Part shown: positions 1 through 5,356 of the stretch, one piece after another | How positions within the stretch are numbered: the stretch's first letter is position 1 | How the letters are laid out: every line of letters begins with the position of its first letter | From: Candidatus Buchananbacteria bacterium RIFCSPLOWO2_02_FULL_46_11b | Lineage (GTDB): Bacteria; Patescibacteriota; Patescibacteriia; Buchananbacterales; UBA6539 | Direction: 5' to 3' | NCBI GenBank assembly: GCA_001817615.1 | Contig: MHIR01000053.1 | Span: 21,812-27,948, forward strand | Length of the DNA stretch: 6,137 bases | Translations under genes and position numbers: made by a program | The notes under the pieces: model-generated | Told to the model about the DNA's origin: nothing | Seen by the model: only the letters and a program-made list of their open reading frames with translations | Database searches by the model: none

Positions 1-10
1 GAATTTTAGT

Positions 11-2224
11 ATGGAAAAGAAAGTCTTTGAGACGGACTTTGCCGGCAAAAAATTAACCATTGAAACCGACCAGCTGGCTTTACAGGCCAATGGTTCTTGC
101 AGTGTGCGCTTAGGCGACACGGTGGTTTTGGCCACGGCCACGATGGGGGGCATTCGCGAAGGGATCAATTTTTTTCCGCTGTCAGTTGACTACGAAGAAC
201 GGCTGTACGCGGCCGGAAAAATCAAGGGCAGCCGCTGGATCAAGCGCGAAGGCCGGCCGTCGGACGAGTCGGTTTTGACCTCCAGGCTGGTTGACCGCTG
301 CATCCGCCCGCTTTTCTCCAAGGAGATTAAAAACGACGTCCAGGTGATCCTGACGGTTTTATCTTTTGATCAGGAAAACGACAGCGATGCCATCGGTTTA
401 GTCGCGGCTTCCCTGGCTTTGGCCATGTCGGATATCCCCTGGGCCGGACCTTTGGCCGGCGTGCGGGTCGGCCGTGTTGAAGGCCAATTGATTTTAAACC
501 CCACGTTTGCCGATCGGGTAAACAGCGATTTAGATTTGATTATTGCCGGCATGAATGACAAAGTTTTAATGATTGATGCCGGCGGTTTGGAGGTAAACGA
601 AGATACGGTTTATGAAGCAATTGATTTTTCTTTAAAACCCATTAAGCATTTGATTGGTTTTATTAATGATGTCGTAAAAGCGGTGGGCAAGGAAAAAATC
701 AAGATGGAATCCGCCGAGATTGACCCGGAAGAAGAAACCATGGAAGCTCATAAGGAAATGATGCAAAAGACCGAAACTTGGATTAAAGCCAATGTGCCCC
801 AAGTTCTTTTTGATCAAAATTTGACGACCAAAGCCGGACGCAAGGAAGTTTTGGCCGCGGCCAAAGAACGATTAGTTGAATATCTGGAAAAAGAGGGGAT
901 TGGCAAGGATCGGCGGAAAAAAGCTTTGCCTTTATTTGATGACTATATTAATAAAGAAGTGATGCGGGCGATTTTAGAAGAAGATAAAAGAGTGGATGGC
1001 CGAAAGCTTAATGAAATTCGGCCGCTTAATGCTCAAATCGGGCTTTTGCCCCGCACTCACGGATCGGGGCTGTTTGACCGCGGCGAAACCCAGGTTCTCT
1101 CCGTTGTCACCTTGGGTTCGCCGGGCGACGAGCAGTTTTTGGAAGGCCTGGAAGAAAGCGGGCGCAAGCGCTTCATGCATCATTATAATTTTCCCCCGTA
1201 TTCTGTCGGCGAGACCGGCCGCTTGGGTTCTCCCGGCCGCCGGGAAATCGGCCACGGCGCTTTGGCGGAAAAAGCCTTAAGTTCAATGGTGCCGAACAAA
1301 GAAGAATTCCCCTACACGATTCGCGTGGTTTCCGAAGTTTTGGGCTCTAACGGCTCATCTTCCATGGCTTCAACCTGCGGCGCGTCTTTGGCTTTAATGG
1401 ATGCCGGTGTGCCGATTAAAAAGGCGGTGGCCGGTATTGCCATGGGTTTGGCTTCCAATGAAGAAAAAGGCTTATATAAAGTTCTGACTGATTTGCAGGA
1501 CTTAGAAGACGGCAATGGCGGCATGGATTTCAAGATCGCCGGCACTAAAGACGGCATTACCGCCATCCAGCTTGATACGAAAACCAAAGGCATTCCCATG
1601 CCGATTATCAAACAAACCTTGAAGCAAGCCCTGGAAGCGCGCCTGGAAATTCTGAAAATCATGGACGCGGCCATCGCCCAGCCGCGCGCGGACCTGTCGC
1701 CATACGCGCCGCGGATTATTTCCTTCAAGATTGATCCGGATAAGATCCGCGAAGTCATCGGTCCGGGCGGCAAAATCATCAATAAGATTATCGCGGAAAC
1801 CAATGTGCAAATTGATATTGATCAGGACGGTTTGGTTATGATTACGGCTATGGATCCGGAAAACGGCAAGAAGGCCGAAGAATGGATTAAAAATATCGTT
1901 AAAGTGGTTGAACCCGGCGAAGTTTACACCGGCAAAGTCTCGCGGATGTTTGACTTCGGCGCGATGGTGGAAATTCTGCCGGGCCAGGAAGGCATGGTTC
2001 ATATTTCCGAACTGGCTCATCGCCGCGTCGGCCAGGTTTCAGACGTCGTTAATTTGGGCGATGAGGTGACCGTTAAAGTCATCGGCATTGATGAAAAGGG
2101 GAGAGTCAATCTGTCCCTGAAAGCCATGACCCCGGCGCCGGAAGGCTACGTCGATACCCCGCGGCCGGAGCGCAAGAAATTATTTGACCGCAAACCACGA
2201 AGCGGCGGCGGCCGGAGATTCTAA
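11..2224 (+). CDS. pnp: Polyribonucleotide nucleotidyltransferase (PNPase)
   Basis: PNPase degrades RNA 3' to 5' by phosphorolysis in the cytoplasm, releasing nucleoside diphosphates. The 737-residue product has the complete family layout: a first RNase PH-like core (about 1-145), a helical linker (about 235-320), a second RNase PH core (about 330-545), a KH domain with GPGG at 584-587, an S1 domain (about 636-706), and a basic Arg/Gly-rich tail. The second core has the phosphate-binding SNGSSSMAS stretch. D500, D506 and K508 line up with the E. coli catalytic and metal-binding D486, D492 and K494 (aligned from memory). Length is slightly above the roughly 710 residues of E. coli. The ATG at 11 matches the family's N-terminus; only ten upstream bases are visible and show no Shine-Dalgarno sequence. 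It appears intact and ends just before an intrinsic terminator. Confidence 0.98.
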   Translation: MEKKVFETDFAGKKLTIETDQLALQANGSCSVRLGDTVVLATATMGGIREGINFFPLSVDYEERLYAAGKIKGSRWIKREGRPSDESVLTSRLVDRCIRPLFSKEIKNDVQVILTVLSFDQENDSDAIGLVAASLALAMSDIPWAGPLAGVRVGRVEGQLILNPTFADRVNSDLDLIIAGMNDKVLMIDAGGLEVNEDTVYEAIDFSLKPIKHLIGFINDVVKAVGKEKIKMESAEIDPEEETMEAHKEMMQKTETWIKANVPQVLFDQNLTTKAGRKEVLAAAKERLVEYLEKEGIGKDRRKKALPLFDDYINKEVMRAILEEDKRVDGRKLNEIRPLNAQIGLLPRTHGSGLFDRGETQVLSVVTLGSPGDEQFLEGLEESGRKRFMHHYNFPPYSVGETGRLGSPGRREIGHGALAEKALSSMVPNKEEFPYTIRVVSEVLGSNGSSSMASTCGASLALMDAGVPIKKAVAGIAMGLASNEEKGLYKVLTDLQDLEDGNGGMDFKIAGTKDGITAIQLDTKTKGIPMPIIKQTLKQALEARLEILKIMDAAIAQPRADLSPYAPRIISFKIDPDKIREVIGPGGKIINKIIAETNVQIDIDQDGLVMITAMDPENGKKAEEWIKNIVKVVEPGEVYTGKVSRMFDFGAMVEILPGQEGMVHISELAHRRVGQVSDVVNLGDEVTVKVIGIDEKGRVNLSLKAMTPAPEGYVDTPRPERKKLFDRKPRSGGGRRF

Positions 2225-2248
2225 GCAGAATTAAGTTAAGATAAATCC

Positions 2249-2361
2249 AGATAAGCCCGCCTTCGGTTACTTAGGCGGGCTTTATCTTGCTTGCCACGCC
2301 GTAGCCCCGAGCGGTCTCAAGTTTATCTAAAGAGAGTCGAGGGGCGAAGGCGGGCTTATCT
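2249..2361. repeat. Compound palindromic (REP/BIME-like) intergenic element
   Basis: The ends are a perfect 17-bp inverted repeat: 2249-2265 pairs with 2345-2361 (AGATAAGCCCGCCTTCG and its complement). Inside lies a second imperfect hairpin: CGCC (2297-2300) with GGCG (2349-2352) and GCCCC (2304-2308) with GGGGC (2341-2345), separated by G-A, T-A, A-G. Further TCTC/GAGA pairing lies near the loop. GGCGGGCTTTATCTTG (2274-2289) and GGCGGGCTTATCTTG (2349-2363) are direct repeats differing by one base, so one 5' arm has two possible partners. Nested hairpins with internal mismatches are typical of REP elements mobilised by RAYTs. Whether this is a mobile repeat or a duplicated terminator cannot be decided without other genomic copies. 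Confidence 0.55.
2253..2288 (+). terminator. Intrinsic terminator after pnp
   Basis: Ten-bp stem with arms 2253-2262 and 2273-2282 (core AGCCCGCC / GGCGGGCT) and a 10-nt loop, followed by the short T-rich tail TTTATCTT. It begins 29 bp after the pnp stop codon. The upstream AAGATAAA (2238-2245) is complementary to that tail, so the hairpin could also act on the opposite strand. Its 5' arm can instead pair with 2345-2361. Confidence 0.7.
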
Positions 2362-2386
2362 TGTTATCAAGTAAGTAATTAAAATT

Positions 2387-3829
2387 ATGGTTAGCCTATT
2401 GCGGGTAAAATTTATCGGTGTAATCTTGGCGGCGGTTTTTTGTCTGGCGGCAGTTTCTTTTTTTGGCTTTTATCTTTGGCGGCAGGGGCAGACGGCCGAT
2501 CCGTTCTTTGAATTCGCGCCGATTGATTCGGTTATATATGTTTCCGTTCGCGATTCGGTCTGGCCCGAAGTCAAAACTAAGATCAGCGATTTGCCGTTTA
2601 AGGAATTTTTTAAGCAAACCGCGGAGAATGAAATTTTTTCCCGCCTTGATTTATCAAATGACGTCTTGGCTCAAGTCAAACGCGCGGCTTTTTTGCTGGT
2701 GCCGGATGAAAATTCGCAATTAAAGAAAGTTTTTGTCTTTGAGTTTAAAGAAGCTTGGCAAATTCCGGTCAAATTCAGGGAGTACACAATATTTGGTCAG
2801 AATTTTTTGGTCGTAGCTGAAAGCAAATCGGTTTTGAATAAAATCAAGCAGGTAAAAAGCGGCGCCATGTTTTCTTTGAGCCGCCGCGTCCAATATAAAA
2901 AAAATAACGGCTTATTCTTTCTTTACCTCAACGCCGGTAACTTAAAATCTTATTTTAAAGCCGACAATCAGCCGCTAAATAACTTTTTTGTCCGGCTATC
3001 TGATAATGATTTGTTTTTGACCTTGAAAAAGAAAAATGGCGCCTGGCAATTCAGCCTGAAGGGCCAAACAGCGACAGGCCGCGACCTGTCGCTACCGGAG
3101 CCGGGTCAAAAGCCGCTCTCTGAATCACTGCCGAAAGATTTCAGCTATTATTTCTCCGGCCTTACCTTAAAAGAGATTTTTTCTTATCTTAACTCGGCCG
3201 AGGCCGGCATCTCTGATTTAAATCGCCAGACCCAGGCCAGTTTTCAAACAATCTATCAAAATGATTTAAGCGTTTTTATCAATGGAGTGTCAACTAAGCC
3301 GATTGACGCGGTAATTTTTGCCGGGAATAAAGAATACGCGCCGGGTTTCGGCCTGGTCTTGGTAATGCCGGCGCCAAGCGGCGGCCAAATCAAACAATTT
3401 GAAGATTTAGCCAGGATTTTTTTGGCGCAAAAGCGGCCGGCCCAAAAAGAACGCCGGCTTTCGGATAAAAGCGCGGTGATTGAATTTTTGGCCGAGCCGG
3501 ATAACTGGCAATGGGCGGAGGAAACGATAAATAACGATCAAAAAATCAGATTTTTAAGCGAACCGGCCCTGGCTTTTGAATGGGCCTATGCCATTAAAGA
3601 CAATAAAATATTTCTGGCGAATTCCCGCCGGCAGTTAGCCGATTTTTTTGCCGGAAAAGATTTAATAACCAAGAATTTAATTTCGCGCTGCGGCCAATCA
3701 AATTCCGGCCGCTTGATCGCGCTTAATCCTCAAACCCAGCCGCCGGAATTATTGCCCTATCTGCCCGCGGGCCTGGTTTTGCTAAAAGATAGCGGCAAAG
3801 AATTGGCCGGCTGCATTATTGATTTTTAA
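2387..3829 (+). CDS. Membrane-anchored protein of unknown function, possibly DUF3352-like
   Basis: I do not recognise this 480-residue protein with certainty. It has basic residues at R6 and K8, one hydrophobic segment at about 9-31, and a long mainly soluble remainder, so it is predicted to be anchored by its N-terminus with the bulk outside the cytoplasm. The segment before C19 (LAAVF) is a poor lipobox because Phe would be at -1, so it is probably not a substrate of the nearby LspA. The start of the outer domain (APIDSVIYVSV, about 44-54) resembles the opening strand of DUF3352 proteins; that link is from memory and weak. No catalytic motif or repeat was seen. The ATG at 2387 puts the membrane segment right at the N-terminus; no Shine-Dalgarno sequence precedes it. 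Residues 228-236 are encoded by a 24-bp palindrome. Confidence 0.88.
   Translation: MVSLLRVKFIGVILAAVFCLAAVSFFGFYLWRQGQTADPFFEFAPIDSVIYVSVRDSVWPEVKTKISDLPFKEFFKQTAENEIFSRLDLSNDVLAQVKRAAFLLVPDENSQLKKVFVFEFKEAWQIPVKFREYTIFGQNFLVVAESKSVLNKIKQVKSGAMFSLSRRVQYKKNNGLFFLYLNAGNLKSYFKADNQPLNNFFVRLSDNDLFLTLKKKNGAWQFSLKGQTATGRDLSLPEPGQKPLSESLPKDFSYYFSGLTLKEIFSYLNSAEAGISDLNRQTQASFQTIYQNDLSVFINGVSTKPIDAVIFAGNKEYAPGFGLVLVMPAPSGGQIKQFEDLARIFLAQKRPAQKERRLSDKSAVIEFLAEPDNWQWAEETINNDQKIRFLSEPALAFEWAYAIKDNKIFLANSRRQLADFFAGKDLITKNLISRCGQSNSGRLIALNPQTQPPELLPYLPAGLVLLKDSGKELAGCIIDF
3070..3093. repeat. Near-perfect palindrome inside the 480-residue ORF
   Basis: Arms AGCGACAGG (3070-3078) and CCTGTCGCT (3085-3093) are exact reverse complements. 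The six central bases also pair except for one C/A mismatch (3079/3084), so 11 of 12 positions match. It is read in frame, giving roughly TATGRDLSL at residues 228-236. Arm sequence and style resemble the palindrome inside the RAYT gene (AGAGACGAGG against AGCGACAGG), suggesting a REP-like insertion that kept the reading frame. Confidence 0.6.
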
Positions 3830-3833
3830 CGCC

Positions 3834-3842
3834 TGTGGATAA
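3834..3842 (-). promoter_or_regulatory. DnaA-box match (single)
   Basis: TGTGGATAA on the + strand is the exact complement of the consensus DnaA box TTATCCACA. It lies 5 bp after the stop codon at 3829 and is followed by GTTGTTAATAAC and an AT-rich stretch. A single 9-mer is expected by chance in a few percent of windows this size and no dnaA or dnaN gene is visible, so an origin role is not supported. Confidence 0.25.
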
Positions 3843-3870
3843 GTTGTTAATAACCGCCTGGCTATCAGAC

Positions 3871-3904
3871 AATTTTTTCTTGTTTTACACAAGGATAAAA
3901 AATT
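3871..3904. terminator. AT-rich hairpin, possible bidirectional terminator
   Basis: AATTTTTT (3871-3878) pairs with AAAAAATT (3897-3904), and inside it CTTGT (3879-3883) pairs with ACAAG (3889-3893), leaving a 3-nt bulge and a 5-nt loop. It is the only hairpin found between the 480-residue gene and the next promoter. The G+C-poor stem makes it a weak terminator candidate. Confidence 0.3.
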
Positions 3905-3944
3905 GCTTAAATAAAGGATTTTTTTGATTTTTATGGCCAAAAGC

Positions 3945-3973
3945 TTGACATTAATATTTTTGTATGCTATAGT
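3945..3973 (+). promoter_or_regulatory. Strong sigma-70-type promoter for the 3980-4196 RNA
   Basis: TTGACA (3945-3950) is a perfect -35 box. It is followed by exactly 17 bp and TATAGT (3968-3973), a one-mismatch -10 box, with TGC just upstream forming an extended -10. The predicted start is near 3980. No open reading frame begins close downstream: the next gene starts 440 bp later behind its own promoter, so this promoter probably drives a non-coding transcript. Confidence 0.75.
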
Positions 3974-3979
3974 GATATT

Positions 3980-4196
3980 GTAAGTTGCCGCTGTTGAAAA
4001 TTTAAGAAAAGTTTCCCCAAAGCACTTTGGAGGAATTTTTTTCTTCTCTACTACTCTTAAAACATTTTGGAGCATGAAACTGACTATGCTCCACAAAAAC
4101 AAAAACAAAACAGCGGTTGAAAGGATTCATAAAAAGAATCCTAGCCAAAGAGAGGTAGAGGAGTGCTTTAGTCAGTGAAAGCGCTTTTTACTTTTT
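3980..4196 (+). ncRNA. Candidate structured non-coding RNA, family not recognised
   Basis: A strong promoter and a terminator-like hairpin bracket about 210 nt with no plausible ORF. Helices seen directly: GCCGCTGTT/AACAGCGGT (3987-3995 with 4109-4117); AAGAAAA/TTTTCTT (4004-4010 with 4039-4045), stacked near a bulged hairpin at 4013-4035; an 8-bp hairpin at 4068-4093; and a 7-bp hairpin at 4122-4142. The stretch 4043-4058 can also pair with 4148-4163 at 15 of 16 positions (two G-U), crossing the first helix and giving a pseudoknot or an alternative fold. An A-rich linker (4093-4110) separates the domains. I looked for signatures of RNase P RNA, tmRNA, SRP RNA, 6S RNA, T-box and common riboswitches and saw none. 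It could be a free small RNA or a long leader of the DksA-like operon. Exact ends are estimates. Confidence 0.55.
4162..4196 (+). terminator. Terminator of the candidate RNA
   Basis: AGTGCTTT (4162-4169) pairs with AAAGCGCT (4178-4185) through eight pairs, including one T-G wobble, with an 8-nt loop. It is followed by the interrupted T tract TTTTACTTTTT (4186-4196). The stem has modest G+C, so some readthrough into the downstream hairpin cassette is possible. Confidence 0.55.
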
Positions 4197-4341
4197 GCGG
4201 TGAATGTCTGACCGCTTAGCAGAGAGAAAATCAGCTTCTGGTTTTCTGCCTGCTAAGCGCCCGGGCGACCGCTTAAAGTTTTGAGGCGCGGTCGCCATAT
4301 TATTAAATATAATTGGGCGCTAACCGCGCCTCATTTTATTT
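4197..4341 (+). promoter_or_regulatory. Hairpin cassette with mutually exclusive stems (attenuator-like)
   Basis: This gene-free stretch is packed with stems. GCGGT/ACCGC (4197-4201 with 4211-4215) competes with the long hairpin CGCTTAGCA/TGCTAAGCG (4213-4221 with 4251-4259), which continues inward as 4225-4234 with 4238-4247. Next comes a perfect 9-bp stem GGCGACCGC/GCGGTCGCC (4264-4272 with 4288-4296). Its 3' arm overlaps a 10-bp alternative, TGAGGCGCGG/CCGCGCCTCA (4282-4291 with 4324-4333), that sits directly on TTTTATTT (4334-4341). GGCGC/GCGCC (4316-4320 with 4326-4330) is a third competitor. This resembles an anti-terminator/terminator pair. A ligand, leader peptide or protein partner is not evident. 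Confidence 0.4.
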
Positions 4342-4355
4342 GGCAAATTTCCTTG

Positions 4356-4382
4356 TTGACGGGCCGCTTAAAGTGGTATAAT
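4356..4382 (+). promoter_or_regulatory. Promoter of the DksA-like/lspA operon
   Basis: TATAAT (4377-4382) is a perfect -10 box preceded by TGG, an extended -10. A -35 candidate TTGACG lies at 4356-4361 with a short 15-bp spacer; TTGTTG at 4353-4358 would give 18 bp. Transcription would start near 4389, leaving a leader of about 30 nt before the ATG at 4421. GCCGCT (4363-4368) and AGCGGC (4390-4395) form an inverted pair around the -10 box and could be an operator. Confidence 0.7.
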
Positions 4383-4420
4383 ATGAATGAGCGGCATTTA
4401 CTCATAATCAGACAAACCTT

Positions 4421-4792
4421 ATGGATAAGAATACCGTGGAGACAATTAAAAAAAATCTGGAGGAGGAAAAAAAACGGCTGGAAGCCGATCTGGCCGGCTT
4501 TACCAGAAAAGACGCGGCGATTAAAGATAACTACCGGTCGGAATTTCCGGCTTTCGGCGACGATGAAGACGAGAACGCCGCCGAGGTGGCTGAATACGGC
4601 GACCGGCTTTCTTTGGAACACGCCCTGGAGGTCCAATTAAGGGACGTCAAGAAGGCTTTGGAAAGCATTGAGCGGGGGAAGTACGGCATTTGCAAACATT
4701 GCGGCCAGCCGATTGAAGAGCCGCGGCTTTTGGTCCGGCCGACTTCCGGCTCCTGTGTGGAATGCAAGAAGAAATTAAAAGGCGAGGCCTAA
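4421..4792 (+). CDS. DksA/TraR family C4 zinc-finger protein
   Basis: The 123-residue product matches the DksA/TraR family, whose members bind in the secondary channel of RNA polymerase and change transcription, often with ppGpp in the stringent response. An N-terminal charged helix (about 1-28) and a second helix (about 62-86) would form the coiled coil. The acidic stretch between them (FGDDEDENAAEVAEYG, 45-60) is where DksA carries its tip motif. A four-cysteine zinc finger follows: C91, C94, C112 and C115 (CxxC-17-CxxC). It is shorter than E. coli DksA (151 residues), and the exact DxxDxA tip motif of DksA is not present, so its effect on polymerase may differ. It is first in an operon with lspA, has its own extended -10 promoter, and lacks a Shine-Dalgarno sequence. 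Confidence 0.88.
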   Translation: MDKNTVETIKKNLEEEKKRLEADLAGFTRKDAAIKDNYRSEFPAFGDDEDENAAEVAEYGDRLSLEHALEVQLRDVKKALESIERGKYGICKHCGQPIEEPRLLVRPTSGSCVECKKKLKGEA

Positions 4793-4804
4793 TGCGATCA
4801 TAAT

Positions 4805-5281
4805 ATGCGAATACAAAAATTAGCCGGCCTCAATATCATCGTCTTAACTTTATTTATCGTTGACCGGATTTTAAAATATTATTTCCTGAAAAATCCCGCC
4901 GGTTGGCCCGGCGGGGTTTTTATTTCCGGCTGGTTAAACTTTGAATTGGAGAGAAACTATGGCATCGCCTTCGGTTTGCCGCTGGGCGGCCGGGTTTTAA
5001 TGTTCGCGGTGGCAATGATTATTTTTATTTTAGTCGGCTACCTAATCAAGAGCTTTCAAAAAAACGATTCTTTAATGGTTCTGGCCCTGGCCTTGATTAT
5101 TGCCGGCGCCGCTTCCAATCTGATTGACCGGCTGCGCTTCGGCTTTGTGGTTGATTATATCAACGTGCCCTGGTTTACGGTTTTTAATCTGGCGGACGGC
5201 GCCATTACCTTCGGGGTGGGTTTGGCGATTGTCAAGCTTTGGTTTAAAGACAAAAAAGCCGCCGCCCTTGACAGCCATTAG
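4805..5281 (+). CDS. lspA: Lipoprotein signal peptidase (signal peptidase II)
   Basis: LspA is the membrane aspartic protease that removes the signal peptide of prolipoproteins after diacylglyceryl modification of the lipobox cysteine. The 158-residue protein has the usual length and four predicted membrane segments (about 8-26, 64-82, 88-103 and 124-146). Family motifs are present: D20 in the first helix, NYGIAFG (51-57), ASNLIDRLRFGFVVDY (103-118) and FNLADGAI (127-134). The catalytic pair should be D117 and D131. It starts 12 bp after the DksA-like stop codon; the overlapping TAATG there opens only a three-codon ORF that ends just before the lspA ATG, so translational coupling is possible. 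No Shine-Dalgarno sequence is seen. Codons 29-40 contain a strong terminator-shaped hairpin. Confidence 0.96.
   Translation: MRIQKLAGLNIIVLTLFIVDRILKYYFLKNPAGWPGGVFISGWLNFELERNYGIAFGLPLGGRVLMFAVAMIIFILVGYLIKSFQKNDSLMVLALALIIAGAASNLIDRLRFGFVVDYINVPWFTVFNLADGAITFGVGLAIVKLWFKDKKAAALDSH
4891..4925 (+). terminator. Terminator-shaped hairpin inside lspA
   Basis: CCCGCCGG (4895-4902) and CCGGCGGG (4908-4915) form eight G-C pairs around a 5-nt loop. Flanking T-G and A-T pairs (4891-4894 with 4916-4919) lengthen the stem, and TTTTTATTT (4917-4925) follows. By shape it is the best intrinsic terminator in the window, yet it lies about 90 bp inside an intact gene. It could stop transcripts that are not being translated, or be an incidental result of coding a variable outside loop. 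Confidence 0.4.
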
Positions 5282-5330
5282 AGAAATAAGGTAAGCTGAT
5301 TTTAGACAATTAAAAGTTCGGAATCAACAT

Positions 5331-5353
5331 AGCGCCATTTTTTGGCGTTTTTT
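5331..5353 (+). terminator. Intrinsic terminator after lspA
   Basis: CGCCA (5333-5337) pairs with TGGCG (5343-5347) around a T5 loop, extended by G-T and A-T pairs at 5331-5332 with 5348-5349, then six T residues run through 5353. It lies 50 bp after the lspA stop codon and only 3 bp before the RAYT start codon, closing the operon and insulating the RAYT. Confidence 0.65.
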
Positions 5354-5356
5354 ATT

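Noticed and set aside
1312..2020. Reverse-strand open frames of 163 and 172 codons inside pnp
   Set aside because: They are antisense shadows of a highly conserved gene, without family signatures.
3834..3910. Replication origin
   Set aside because: There is one exact DnaA box and AT-rich DNA, but no box cluster and no dnaA, dnaN or other origin-associated gene in view.
4069..4092. Hammerhead ribozyme core (GAAAC and CTGA near a junction)
   Set aside because: The GAAAC and CTGA lie together in one hairpin loop, and the required CTGANGA strand and three-helix arrangement are absent.
3782..4108. Reverse-strand open frame of 108 codons across the gene-free region
   Set aside because: It overlaps the end of the 480-residue gene and the promoter and helices of the RNA candidate. 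Its product is low-complexity and Lys/Ile/Leu-rich in the AT-rich part, with no recognisable domain.
3980..4341. RNase P RNA, tmRNA, 6S RNA or SRP RNA in the gene-free region
   Set aside because: Size and pseudoknots made RNase P RNA and tmRNA tempting, but there is no GAGGAAAGTC-type core, no GTTCGA T-arm or CCA end, no SRP GGAAG core, and no end-to-end closing stem with a central bubble.
4281..4640. Forward open frame of 119 codons overlapping the DksA-like gene
   Set aside because: Its product is Arg/Trp-rich, typical of an out-of-frame reading, and it crosses the promoter and the true DksA-like reading frame, which has a clear zinc finger.
5286..5330. Promoter directly upstream of the RAYT gene
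   Set aside because: TAGACA-like and CATAGC-like hexamers are present but match poorly and have unsuitable spacing; the terminator lies between them and the start codon.
5342..5356. TTG start for the RAYT, adding five residues
   Set aside because: The TTG falls within the lspA terminator hairpin, and the extension (MAFFI) has no counterpart in typical RAYT N-termini; ATG at 5357 is preferred.
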